NCBI GenBank assembly: GCA_950106755.1
Contig: OX467091.1
Coordinates: 9,069,538 to 9,133,537, forward strand
Source: Climacium dendroides
Taxonomy: Eukaryota; Streptophyta; Bryopsida; Hypnales; Climaciaceae
Reading direction: 5' to 3'
Length of the DNA: 64,000 nucleotides
In this document: one piece after another, positions 12,301-24,037 of the stretch
Position numbering within the stretch: position 1 is the stretch's first letter
Layout: the number at the start of each line of letters is the position of its first letter
The notes under the pieces: model-generated
The model's database searches: none
Told to the model about the DNA's origin: nothing
What the model saw: the letters and a program-made list of their open reading frames with translations, nothing else
Position numbers and translations under genes: made by a program

Positions 12301-14384
12301 CAAAAACCTCATTCGTGGTCCAATGCTTTTCAACCTTCAAAATGAAATAGAATTTTATCAACAATAAATACACCATAATAACCAAAAATATAACAATCAA
12401 TTTTCACATCAAAATTCTCCATCACCTCTTCCAAAAATCTTGGACCGTGAGTAGGATTTGCCACCGCAAGCAATTTTCCCATTTTCACGTATAGCTTTGC
12501 CGCCTTCTCCTTAGCTCCAATCCTCATGGCATTAGCCACCCCTTGATCGCTTTTATCTTCACTTGCTGTCACTTCATTGTACTTTCGTACTGCGGCATCC
12601 GCTCTTTGTGCTATCTCTTGCTATAAAATAACATCAACACAATTTCAACTATACCAAATTTTCACATTCTTCAACCTTTCCTATATTATCATGACATAAA
12701 ATGAAACATATATAAAATAGTTAGAACATTTTCACTCTTACCGAAAAACAAATGCCGTGAAGACCTCCATTGGCATTGAGTACTATGTTTTTCTCACAGA
12801 TTGCGTACCACAACGTTTCCTCTCAGAAGGTCTCAACATTTCATTGAACTTCTCCATGGGAAGAAGCCTATACTTCTAAACACGATAAAGAGTGTGAACT
12901 AGATTGGTCTTCACATGGGAATCCTCCGTCGACCTACAATTCACATTAAACAATAAGTTCATTTCATAGATATAAAGAAATTGAGCCTCAAAATACTAAA
13001 AGTCAAAGATTATGTTAAATCAAACAACTTTATATGATACACTCTTACTTACTTGTTGATGTCATGCATAATCTGCATGACAAGTTCTATTCTCCCTTTT
13101 GTGTCCAAAATGATGCTGTCTACTGAAATGTGCCAAGCCCTTTCCGCCACATGCAGCCTTGATATATGATTCATCCATGCCAAGCGACGATGATTTCCAT
13201 CACAGATAAAGAACTTGGAGTTCTTCAAGTAACTCAATTCCGGCAAAGAATCTAAGTACTCATTGAAGATGTCATTCTCTGATTTCCACAAAGGACCCCA
13301 AGCATCTATTTCATCTCTTGAGAATTCCGAAGACTCCCCCGCCTCATTAGTTGTGGACACGTAAAAAATTGCGGCTCCATCCCGATATCCATGAACAAAC
13401 TCTTGTTCAAGTTTTACAAGATCACAAGAGAGGGTGGGCCTAACCATTAGCATGGGTACCAATCTGCACAAAGGAATGCGCATTCGAGAGTGTTTTTGAG
13501 GCCTCATCCTCAAACTCTCAATGGTAGCCACGGAGTCTACCTTCTGCAACCGTCGGAGCTCATCATCCAGCAACTCCTTCTCCTCCTCAACATCATTCAC
13601 CTCAACATCTCCTTCTTCCTTAGTGCCAATTTCTGGTTGACCTCTTTCACTGGTAGGTGGAGTTGAATGAACTTCCTCTGGCTGTGACAGATTAATTGGT
13701 GACTCCTCCATCTGCAAGACCATGTACATTTCCGAAGTCAATTAGGAAATACACGGAAGTCCTCATGAAGTTCCAAGTTCAACTTGCAAACCAAATCTTT
13801 ACTATGATGGTAAGAAAATCCTCAATACAAAGGATTGTACAAGTAATACATAATGGAACGTTTTATGATAATATCAATGACTAAGTAATACAAATGCTGC
13901 AACACTGGAATGGTGTCTATACCTTTCCAACTCAATCAATTTCTACACTAGCATTTGAGTCAGAACTCAAGTGGATGAGGACAATTTCGTGCCTACCCAA
14001 ATTGGAGCTGCAAGCACTATCTCTAATATCCTCTATTGATGGACTAGAAATGGAGATTGATGTTTGACAGTTACAGCTATTGTACTCAGTCTCAGAACTC
14101 TTAGGAGAGAACACTGGTTGTTTTCGTTTTCGTTTGTAGGAATCACTGAACCTACTGCAACAAGGTTCATCTAATTGATCAGCTGCTCGGTCACAAGCAT
14201 CAAGAATGTCTCTAAGGCTTACCGAGTCAGTGTCTTCATGAAGCAATGACTGGCTACCAATGTTGACGTTCTTGTCTTCTGGAGTCCTAGGTTCCGAAGT
14301 TCCTGCAACATCTGTAATATGGATTGCCATATTGGAAGGTACTGGTAAAAGCACATGGTCGTTCAGACTCTCATGTGTATGCAT
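9400..14384 (-). pseudogene. Broken gene: ParB-like region plus beta-class amino-methyltransferase-like region
   Basis: Exons (minus): 14384-13923, 13711-13053, 12933-12742, 12620-12408, 12334-12119, about 11965-11750, about 11600-10884, 10780-10427, about 10334-10050, about 9967-9752 and about 9662-9400. The second exon contains FFICDGNHRRLAWMNHI, like the ParB/RepB nuclease fold's (D/E)G(N/E)(H/R)R motif. A Lys/Glu-rich linker follows (about 11300-11140). Exon 8 has VDLIFFDC where amino-methylases carry (D/N)PPY, then GCMIVFQSW. Exons 9-10 join as DLVLDCTASTGASITACRGT and GRHIVALKEDNTVF, like S-adenosylmethionine motif I. Catalytic motif first and SAM motif last is the beta-class order. Lesions: TGA at 13932-13934, TAG at 12876-12878, a frameshift near 12820, TAG just after FFDC (about 10702), TAA in exon 9 (about 10191). 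The domain calls are by eye. It sits beside the transposase in one putative transposon. Confidence 0.58.
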
Positions 14385-15261
14385 CTGCAAAAGCATTTTA
14401 ATAATGAGGTAGGCCAATGTCAGTTAGAATGGAATAAAATTTTCAAAAAATAATACTAAAAATACATCAATAAAAAGTAGGAAGAAAGAAATAATATTAA
14501 AATAAAAACCTGACATCCGAAAATTACTTGACTTCCATTTCCTATAGCTGGAATACTAAATATTTAACATTCCTATAGCTGGAATACCAAATATTTACAA
14601 ATTTTGTAATTTGCACCAAAATTGAAAAAGTCCTCTTATGAAATATGCCTATCCCTTCCTACAAATTATACAGGTAGGAAACTCAAGGAATCAAAACAAT
14701 TATTAAAACATAACTCATGCACATTAAAACTTCCCTAAAATTAAAAATATACTTCCTTCTAGAAGACCAAAATGAAGGGTAATGCAACCCACCCCCCAAA
14801 ACCCTATTCGGTCCGACGGAGGTGTGTACAGTACCTTGCGCTACCTTGGTTTAAAGTCTTGTAGTCCAAAAACAAAAACCAACTGCGAGAGGTTGGACAC
14901 TTTATGTGTAGTAAAAACATTAAAGTTCAAAGTAAACGACTTTTTTACATTAGTTCCCTTCATTGCATCCTCAAAAAGCATTTCCGGAACTTTCCATATA
15001 GAATAAGCTATTAATATTCTATGACTTTTCCATCAAAGGATTTACAAATTTAAATTAGACTTGACAAAAACTAAAGTCAAATTCTGACTTTTCTTCAATA
15101 TAATCAAAACACAATGACGTCGACAATATTTGAGGTCGTTCCCGATCCAGGCACCCAACAATGGTTGCAAGTATTTATTTTGCCTCAAATCATCAAGATC
15201 AGACCACCAACATGAACCTCAACCACAAGACGATATACATAAATAGGACAAACAAAAAAAG

Positions 15262-16284
15262 ACGAGCAGCGGAAGTTTTGGAAAAAAAGAACAACATAAA
15301 AAGGGATGAACTACTCCTACCGAATCATGCAGTACTGAACTGCTGATGCATCAATCGAAACTTCAACGACACCATATTTTTTTAAAAACAGAAATGGGGG
15401 TAGCGTGAGCTACCCCAGGGAATCCTATCAGGTTCGACAGGGTTCCTTGGAGTAGCTCACGCTACCCCCGGTTTGTGTCTTGTTGGTTCAGGTCCTTCAT
15501 TCACGACATCTGCAACTGGATGGTTCTAATTCGGTACCCCTGCTTCACACATGAACGTCTGCAAGTTGGACTGGCTTTGACTCTGGATTTTGGTGATTGG
15601 ATTTGAGTTTCTACGCCGTGCTTTGTAGCGGTCACAAACATCGGAAGGGGCAACGGCAGTTTTGGAGAAAAAAACAAGAAAAAAGGGGATGACTGCTCCT
15701 ACCGAAGCATGCGATACCGAAATGTTGGTGCATCAATCGGAACTTCAACGACACCGCATTTTTTGAAAACCAAAAATGGGGGTAGCATGAGCTACCCCAG
15801 GGAATCCTATCGGGTCCGATAGGGTTCCTTGGGATAGCTCACGCTACCCCTGGTTTGTATCTTACAGGTTCAAGTCCCTCATTCACGACATCTGCAACTG
15901 GATGGTTCTAATTCGGTACCCCTGCTTCACACATGAACGTTTGCAAGTTGGACTGGCTTTGCCTCTGGATTTTGGTGATTGGATTCGAGTTTCTATGACG
16001 TGCTTTGCAGCGGTCGCAAACATTGGAAGGGGGAGTGGCAGTTTTGGGAAAAAAAAATAAGAAAAAAGAGGGATGACTGCTCCTACCGAAGCATGCGGTA
16101 CCGAAATGCTGGTGCATCAATCGGTACTTCAACGACACCGCATTTTTTGAAAACCAGAAATGGGGGTAGCGTGAACTACCCCAAAGAATCCTATCGGGTC
16201 CGATAAGGTTCCTTGGGGTAGCTCACGCTACCCCTGGTTTGTGTCTTGCTGGTTTAGGTCCCCTGATTCACGACATCTGCAAGG
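15262..16284. repeat. 383-bp tandem repeat (about 2.7 units), hairpin in each unit
   Basis: Landmarks repeat with periods of 382 and 384: GGGGGTAGCRTGA at 15396, 15778 and 16162, CACGACATCTGCAA at the end of each unit, and CAGTTTTGG..CCTACCGAAGCATGC in between. Each unit contains a near-perfect inverted repeat of about 34 bp per arm with a loop of about 6 bases. The arm starts GGGGGTAGCGTGAGCTACC and runs into CCTATC, and is itself partly palindromic (GTAGCGTGAGCTAC). The third unit is truncated at 16284. Confidence 0.85.
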
Positions 16285-17947
16285 CATGACCACATTTTCT
16301 GGCAGAGGTCCCTGACCTGGTTGTTATGCAGCTCATTTGAAGTCGGTGCCGGCTGTATCTCTCCCGGATCCACTCGTCGGCGTCTCTTGGTGTTGCGCAT
16401 TCTCGAAAGTTGGAACGTCTCAAAGAAGTTGAAAGCCACCTGTAGGACTAGAGATGCTTAATTTCTAAATTCGTTCAAGCGTAGATATGTAAGGTAAGCC
16501 ACCTTCGAGGATCCTCTAGTTGTACATCACTGACAGTGCAGAAATGAACAAGGCTATAACGAAGGGGAATGTAAACTTCATGATGCAGTACAAGAAAAGA
16601 AGACGCTTATCAAAGAGGAGGACTTCAGGGTAACCATGGAGAACTCCTGGACCGTGTAGCTAAATCTGTGAGTGTTGAATGCAAGAAAGATACCATGTGC
16701 AATGCTCATTGGAAATGAAGTGAAGCAGAGGTAGAGACGCCACGGACAGTCCGGTCCTTGATTTCAGCATGGCCACATGCGGTCCTAGATTTCAGTAGCA
16801 AGTCAAAAAATTTGAGTATGGCCACATGCTGAAATGGATTTCAATAGTCCAGGAGATTCTGCACGCAAGAGAAGTTCACATGGAGTACAAGCAGTTTAGG
16901 GGGAAATGGATTTTCGGTGGCCTTCGGATTTAGCAAGTCCACAACATGAGATGACACCTCATGCATGCGACGTTGTGGAAGCTTGAAATTTCGACGTCTG
17001 AATTATGAATTTCGTGATTTCAAGCAAAAGTTAATTTCCATGCATGAGGTCGGCTGTCTCTGGAAGAATCTCAGGGTAATCTAATTTAAGAAGTCGCTCC
17101 ATGCATTTGGAATGTTCACTTTTCCTTTTCATGAATCTCACAACATCAAGGTAGAAAGACGGTTTTATTGGAATGGATTCTATCCAGACTATGGGAAGCT
17201 CCAGATCACAAAATCAGAAACAACGCTTTTTTCGCCCCATGGGCATTGAGGGGTTAAGCAAACCTTGGATTTACGGATTATATTAAAGAGAGGTTGGACT
17301 TATGGATTATATTAAATAAACCTTGGATTGACGGTTCATATGAAACAGAGCTTGGATTGCCATTTTTTGTTTTAGTGATTTATGTTCGATATAGAATGAA
17401 AGACTACTCATTATGACTACTATCCACTTTGGAACACAAAGATTAATTCTAAATTTCATACAATTTATGCAAATGATACACTAAATAGTGAAATTAGTTT
17501 GCCTTGACTATTATCTTGAATTTGTACTCTATATGAATAATTACATTTCCGCTACACTGAATAGTGAAATTAGGTTGCTTCACACTACTATCTTCACATT
17601 CTATACTATATGAATATTTACATTTCTTGTCAAGGGATGCAACGATGTTGATTTTGTGGATTTCTGTATGGTTCATGGCTTTGGTTTATAAAATGGCGTG
17701 TGCCTGTATATGCTGAAGCAAATGAATGATAAGATGAATGATAAGGTTACTTGCCCGCATGAAGCAACCTAATTGAAGAGGCAACGTAATTGAATGGCTG
17801 ATTTGACTAACTTGATTGGATGATTTCACTATTTAGTAAAATATATGCATATTCATTGTTTAGTGTAGTGTATCCAAAACATGGGGCGTGATTTATAGTT
17901 ACCAAAACTATGAAAATTAAGCAGGATTATAAATAAAGTTTGGTCAA

Positions 17948-18123
17948 TAACTTACAGTTAAAAGTTAGTTTCATATTCATTATATTAGTAATAACTCAGA
18001 ATTAAAAGTTAGTTTCATATTCATCATAGTAGTAATAACTCACAATTAAAAATTATTTTCATATTCATCATAGTAGTAATTACTCACAATTAAAAGTTAG
18101 TTTCATATTCATCATAGTAGTAG
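17948..18123. repeat. 44-bp tandem repeat, 4 units
   Basis: Four consecutive 44-bp units of the form TAACTCACAATTAAAAGTTA followed by TTTCATATTCATCATAGTAG and four further bases, with a few substitutions per unit. The units begin at 17948, 17992, 18036 and 18080. Confidence 0.9.
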
Positions 18124-18145
18124 TGAATGTGGACATTTGGGCCAC

Positions 18146-18361
18146 CCATGAGGCAATCCGAGAGAATATATAAACCATCCCCATGAGGCAATCTAAGGGA
18201 ATGTAGAAACCGTCGTTTTTCTTTACCGAGATAATATATAAACCATCCCCATGAGGCAATCTAAGGGAATGTATAAACCGTCCTTTTTCTTTACTGAAAT
18301 AATATATAAACCATCCCCATGAGGGAATGTAAGGGAATGTATAAATCATCCTTTTTCTTTA
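18146..18361. repeat. 68-bp tandem repeat, about 3 units
   Basis: Units contain CATCCCCATGAGGCAATCTA, AGGGAATGTATAAACC and TTTTTCTTTA, repeated at about 68-bp spacing. The array begins 22 bases after the 44-bp array ends. No coding pattern persists through it, although a chance open frame crosses it on the minus strand. Confidence 0.85.
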
Positions 18362-18951
18362 GGAAGTGCTTTGGTAGCACTTTCAATAAGTGAAGCGTAG
18401 ACGGTACAAATGGATGTGCTCATTTACATAGATAAAATTGCAATGCAATCCCTTTTTATAGTATGTAAAGAATAGGTTATTCTATGATATTTGAAAAATA
18501 GGTTATTCTATGGTATTTTATACTGTCTACCTCAGTGGTAGTCATGTTATTTTATTTCATGTAATTGGTGCGCAAATACTTGTATTGTACACAGTCTAAG
18601 TGTACTAGTCTACTAGGCTTAGTTAGTGTCATTTATTCTATTTTTTGGAATTGGTGCGCAAGTACTTCTTCTATATGTAGTGTAAGTGTGCTTTGCATAG
18701 CCGCCAACATCAATAAATGTTTTATTGTAGGGCCCTACTATTAGAATGTTTTTGAAACTGCTAGACAATTGTCAATGTCCTGTACATTTGAAGTTTAATT
18801 ACTTCCTAGCATCCTATTCTATTTTCACTAGTTGTATAGTAAAATCGATATGCATAAAAATGCACTATAAGAAAGTGAGTGTTCATACTCACAACAGCGA
18901 GGACTAATTTGTGGTTGAGCTTCACTACTGTGTTCAAGGAAAGATTGTATC

Positions 18952-21900
18952 ATGGCTTGCATTCGTGTAGATGGCCATGACATTCCCCTAGTGTTTCTAG
19001 TTGATGAGGGTGGACACGCTAGAGTTCTGAGCCATCTGTTGCACATGCGCTTTAGATTTGTGGAGTCGTCCATCTATGTCGAAGAAGAGAGAATGTCTGA
19101 ATCAGGAGAAGTGCAACAGTCAATTCCAGTATTGAAGTCTGTAGAGGAAGGAAGTCAGTGTTAATATCTTCCTATTGGAAACTATAGAGCTTATGGGCTA
19201 CCGTTGTCTATGGTAAGTGCATCAACAGAAATCCAAAGTCGGCAGTCAGATTACTCTTCTGTAGATATGCCATATGTCGCTCAAATGGTTTCATTCAGTC
19301 CTAGTTTTGAAGATCTTCCAGTCCTTCTTGATAACTCAGGTCTTCGCCCAGTGAAAATTGAGAAGTTAGATACCATCATAGAGTTGTCTAGTGAATCAGA
19401 AGGAGAGTCCCCTAACTTAACAGTTCAGAAAAATGCATGCAAAATTGAAGTTGCATGGCAAGAAAATGGTTTGGTGAAGCCACCGTCAAGCACCCCATCA
19501 AACAGTGGAGGTCAAACTGGAGTGCCCCGTCCTCTATTGCATCCAGAAATAGGGAATCGAGTGAGTATAATGGAGTCTTTGAGGGGATTAGGTAAAATGC
19601 ATCGTTCACGGAATGAGTTGTCAACGACGGACTTGAATAGCATGAAGTACCATCGCGTACAATTTCTTCCACCCATGTTCAATGGATATGTCATATTTAA
19701 ATTGCCTCCATGTCGTTCATCTTCTTCTTCATCAGCGGCCAAGAACTTGGAAGGAATGGACAAGAGATATGATGGACACCCATGGTGCAAGTTGGTGACC
19801 ACAAACATCCACAGCTGCGATAAGTTGAAGTTCCGTAAGTCATACTGCGTTGGTCATCTTGTTTGTCTAAATGTAGAGTGTGACTATCTGAAGAGGGCTT
19901 CAAAGCGCAACGAAACTGAGTGGAGTGGTGCGACAAGCTTTGCTTTCACAGTAGGGGATACTCCTCCCAAAGACTGTACTCTGGTTTGTAAACTTTGTAG
20001 AAAAACTCCTACATGTCTAAGCACCTGTGATGCTAGGATGTACTACTGCTATAGTGAGAATCCAAAAATGACTAGGGCTGCTATTCATTTCGGAGATCAT
20101 GCTCACCTTGTTGTCAAAGGCATGTATAGAGATTCTGCAGAGAAGATTAGTGAATTGATTGCGGAGCAAGTGGCCAAAACACCTACGGCCACAAACTCCG
20201 CCATTGCTTTGTCGGCAAGCAAAGACTTCCTTACAAACTATCAATTTCACAATGGAAATGGAGAGAAAAAGATGTTGGAAGGAGAGGAATTGGAGGAAGT
20301 GATGGATCGTTTCCAGTATTTGAGCAGTCCTAACATTCGGAATGTGATTTCTTCATTTCGCTCAAACAATAGAGGAGGAGTCATAGACAACATTATGACC
20401 ATGAAGAGAGACTCGAAGTTCGAGTTCATTCATGATAGCGTTTTTCCTGGTCAAGGAAAGGAGAAAGTATACACTATAAGAAACCAAAATTTATTGATGT
20501 CAAAAGGAACGGATTTTAGGTGACATTGAAAAAAATGAACCCATATTTTTATGTCAACAATAATGTCCATCATAACAGCAATGAACATAATTGTTAACAT
20601 AAAAACATTGGTTTGTTTATTTGATATCACCTCAAATGTCACCTAAAATCCGTTCCTTTTGATGTCAATTCGTCACCTAAAACAAGGTTTTCTTATAGTG
20701 ATACCTTTTCAAGATGCTCACCGAAGGACCTAGTAGTGGAGTGGACTTGGTGAAGCGCATGCAACCAGGGGGAAATCTGCAGAATGCATGGATGATGTTT
20801 GACCACGTCAAGCGTGTGAAGGATTGGACCACAATGGTTTGCCACGTGTACGATTCCGAGTACAAAAAGGTAATGACCATTGCAACATGTGATATGCAGT
20901 CCGAAGATACGGAAATTCAAGTGCAATTCTAGAGGTCATTGAATGTTGTAATGTCAAGACATGGATTACATCACCCAAACTTCAAAGGGTTCATGGCAGA
21001 TAGTGCTATGGCCAATTGGAATGCAGTTCGAATTGTCTACGGAAGTGGATGTGCCAATGCCAAAATGGAAAATAGAGAGAGGACATGCTTACTGCATTGG
21101 AGTACTTCTCTCCAAAAACATACTTAGAAACATATAAAGGAAGCATTTCAACAACAGCACAATACACTCTGCAAACAATATAAAGATGTGAAAACTATGG
21201 AGGAGGTAGAGACACGTTACCTAGCAATTCATTCATGGTGGTTATCATTAGGTGCTACCACGGAAGATGCGCTTCATCACTTGGAGCATTGATTGGCATT
21301 TTGGCATTTCAGCATTTCAGATATCGACAATGGGGGGGCTTCATGCAAATGGTAAGAGAATATTTACTTTTGTGTATGTCATTTTGCTACCATACGGACA
21401 AGTTGTAGTCATATTGGACTTAAAAAATGAGTAGTATGTTGATGACATATTTGTTTGAGCAAGAATAGTATGTTCTTATAATTAATTGATTAGGAATGCC
21501 TTTCATCCCATTTGAACTATACATGCACATAGTTCGTGGTCTTCACTATTTTCTGTGGCTAGAATGAATGAAAGTAATTATGAGAAGTAATTTTGATTAT
21601 TGGATGCATGTCTAGGATTTGAATTTGGAGGAAATGGTAGACATGCCTTCGTGCAATCTATCAGAGACAGTTCATAATAAGTGGCTTCAAATGTCTGGCA
21701 ACCGAGGAAACAATTTGTTTGATGCCACATGTGATGATAGCATCCGTGCGTGGATGCAAATGACAAACTACCGTGCATATTTGAGAGGCCATGCCTCTGA
21801 ATCTGATCCGTCAAAGGGGGAGTTGAAGTTGAGAGCTGCAAGACGAAGTGGAGATCCTAAGAAAATGGCAGAAGCATTGAATTCCCTACCTGGGTCTGAA

Positions 21901-22989
21901 GGAATTAGAAGTCGTATACCACATTTGGAAGGAGAAGAGATCTTTGGGAGCACAAAGAGGAAATTGGACGTTTCAATTGGCGATGCAAGAGATTCACATC
22001 GACCAAACAAAGTAAATTTCTTTCAACCTCGTGTCCGAACAAGGGTCCACTATTCTTCTTCAGAGGGCAAAGGAAAAGAACCAGAGTCAAATAGGTATAA
22101 CCATGTCACAATTGCATTTGAAAGCGACTGTGACACATCAAAGTGGCACATTGCAAGGATCAATCACAAATCTAATGCTAAGTGTCAAACTCAGCAGCGA
22201 GGGTCAAATATCAAGTGCACTACTCGAATTGCAAGAAGACGAAAGGGAACACCAGCTCCAACTTATCGTGGTAGAAAAGAAGATTACGGAACTAAACAAG
22301 AGGTATTTGCAGACTTTTGGTTTTGTGCAGATGATATTGAACGATGTGTGAAGGGTACAAAGCGTAAGTGGGTAATAGATTGGCTTGTGCCAGAAATTTG
22401 GCCTATTTTGACAGGGACAAACCTCAACCGAGACGAGACTTTGTTGTTGCAACATGCTGGCTTCCGGTTGCAAGAAGAACCTACATTGTTACCACGTCGC
22501 TTGTTTAGCATGTCAAAGATTTTTGAAAGTGTTTTGTATGATGAGGTCCCGCCAACAAATGCAGATGTGTATCCTACAGTGAGGAACAATCGGACCATAC
22601 GGCGAATAGCAAATGCACCAACTGTAGAACAACGCAATAAGTGGAAGAGTGCAGGCAATGTTAGAGGTCAAATTCTAGGAGTGACCTTGCTTCCTTTCCC
22701 AGGACTAGGTGCAATCATATCTCTGGAGACTAGGATAGATCAGAACAGAAATGTGTATCGAGTGACAATGGATATGTTTCCTTCCTGCACATGCCCAGAC
22801 TTTGTGAACATGTCTACTTCAGCTATTGGAGGACGTCAACAGTATGTGAATTGCAAGCACTTATATTACTTGTATCGATATTTTTACAAGATGGACATCC
22901 ATGACAACAAATTCATTCATACACCGAGTAGTTTCAATGAGTTGAAACTTCTTTTACTTCGAGCAGGAATAATCACTGTGCCACAATAG
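18952..22989 (+). pseudogene. MULE-type transposase with SWIM zinc finger, disrupted
   Basis: One frame runs from MACIRVDGHD (18952) through 21290, then an intron (donor about 21350, acceptor 21616) and a last exon to 22989. A DDE-type core is visible: VYDSEYKKVMTIATCDMQSE, FMADSAMANWNAV, RERTCLLHW and ALHHLEH before AFWHF. The 3' exon ends with a SWIM finger, CTCPDF...YVNCKHLYYL. This layout is that of Mutator-like transposases. An earlier Cys-rich block (CKLCRKTP, YYCYSENPK, 19990-20070) may be a further DNA-binding finger. Lesions: TAA at 19162-19164, a 229-bp MITE at 20472-20700, TAG at 20930-20932 and 21125-21127, TGA at 21290-21292, and an 8-bp tandem duplication CATTTCAG at 21305-21320 that shifts the frame ahead of RYRQWGGFMQM. 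The long clean exons between lesions suggest recent inactivation. Confidence 0.78.
20472..20700. mobile_element. 229-bp CACTA-type MITE inside the transposase gene
   Basis: Starts CACTATAAGAAA and ends TTTCTTATAGTG, and is flanked by ATA on both sides (20469-20471 and 20701-20703), the 3-bp duplication typical of CACTA elements. Subterminal 32-bp arms (TGTCAAAAGGAACGGATTTT and onward) pair with their inverse at about 20635-20667. Removing the element and one ATA restores one open frame reading KVYLFKMLTEG. The internal motif ACATAAAAACATTGGTT is shared with the copy at 51871-52006. Confidence 0.9.
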
Positions 22990-24037
22990 GCATGTAGTAA
23001 ACTTCATATGTATTTCAGTGGTATTTTATTAATATAATCAAAATACCATTGAATTGATGAGAAGTAAAGAAAAATAGAAGCTTGAAAACTACAATTGAAA
23101 GCGATAATGTAGTTATGAAAATATGAATATGTGACATTTTTTTTTCATTTTTTTTTTTTCCTTGAATTGTATTTCTCATGTCTTTCCCCTTTTTTCCCTT
23201 GGGTTTCCATTAGTATTTCCATTCTTCTTGAAATTGACTTTCATTTATTTTGTCATGCATTTGTATGTTTTTTTAATTTTTTTCCTATCCTAAGTCCATA
23301 CTATTGTTTTTTCCTCCATTGTTACTTTTATTTCATTTTAGTTTTCTATTTTGTATCATTTAGTACCCTCCTTTTTACCCTTCACTTCCCATTTCTTCCT
23401 TTTGTTTTCCTTTTCTCTTCCATGTCATTTCTTTTTCATAGTTGCTTACTCATTTTTCTAGTCCAACGTCTTCTATGCTTTATATTTATTTTTTTCACTT
23501 GAGTAATCACTCTATTAAGTTGGAGTATATTAGCGAGAGGTCTATGAGACTGAAATGTGATGGCCCGGGTTCGAATCCCGTGAGGCCCCAAATTATGCCG
23601 TTGGGTGCAATCTTTGTATTGAGTTAAGTCTTAAGAATTCTTCAATAACAGCTATTGTAGAGGCTAGTTAATGTCCACCAAATATTTTCTATAGTATTAA
23701 ACTCTAAACTAATTATATTTTTTCCTATAAATGATTGGTGATTGCATACATAGTTGCATTATAGAGTTGGAAGTACATGCCTAAATGTATACTAATGTTT
23801 AAGGAAATTTTTCCATTTCAAATGGTCATTATTGAAATAACTTTTTTTTTTTAAATTCATGGTTATAGGTGTCTTGGCCATAGGTCCCAAATTTTACTAA
23901 AAATAGTAAATATATGTCTAATTTTGGAAAAAAATTTATCTTTTTTTGGGGGGGTTCCAATTTTGGGGGCTCCACGCTCGCAAGGCCTATGCTCGCAACT
24001 CACAAGCTCGCCGCTCAAGGCTCACATGCTAGCATCG
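22990..24037. other. Right end of the putative transposon, non-coding
   Basis: Pyrimidine-rich and low-complexity from about 23140 to 23500, giving a meaningless Phe-rich open frame. A tRNA-like segment lies at about 23530-23590. The final part (23870-24037) holds GCTCRC-rich subterminal motifs and the right inverted terminus, which mirror the left end. Confidence 0.5.
23530..23590 (+). other. tRNA-like remnant with intact B box
   Basis: GGGTTCGAATCCC sits in a T-arm-like context followed by GAGGCCCCA, and TTAGCGAGAGG upstream resembles an A box. The matching 5' acceptor strand (GGGCCTC) is absent, so this is not a complete tRNA gene. It could be a decayed tRNA or the head of a tRNA-derived SINE. 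Confidence 0.35.

Larger units (their letters stand above)
14385..18951. other. Repeat-rich centre between the two divergent element genes
   Basis: Probably the shared upstream region of both element genes. It holds a 33-bp direct duplication at about 14527-14590 (TTCCTATAGCTGGAATAC), a 383-bp tandem array, a 44-bp array and a 68-bp array, listed separately. A 61-codon open frame at 16254-16439 (minus, begins MAFNFFETFQLSRMR, basic RRRR stretch) ends inside the first array; it might be a 5' exon of the methylase-like gene but I see no good splice donor. Nothing else is recognisable. Confidence 0.5.
8819..24037. mobile_element. Putative 15.2-kb DNA transposon carrying a transposase and a methylase-like gene
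   Basis: Seen: the left end has TGCTAGCAGGTGAGC at about 8825 and the right end has its near inverse GCTCACATGCTAGCA. Both are followed inward by clusters of TGAGC or GCTCRC motifs (six in 8834-8878, several in 23973-24028) and then by a related GGGACCTA segment about 90-130 bases further in. A 13-bp direct repeat flanks the ends. Inside, a methylase-like gene (minus) and a MULE-type transposase (plus) run outward toward the two termini from a repeat-rich centre. Known: clustered subterminal motifs and transposase linkage are usual for large DNA transposons. Inferred: this is one inserted unit, now dead, because both genes carry several stops. The alternative is two unrelated mobile relics that happen to lie between similar ends. 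Confidence 0.6.

Noticed and set aside
17948..18361. CRISPR-like array
   Set aside because: The units are contiguous tandem repeats with no unique spacers, and the context is a plant genome.
23131..23502. 123-codon Phe-rich open frame
   Set aside because: It arises from a pyrimidine-rich low-complexity tract inside the element's right end and resembles no protein.
23521..23600. A functional tRNA gene
   Set aside because: The T-arm fits, but the 5' acceptor strand and a proper anticodon arm are missing.
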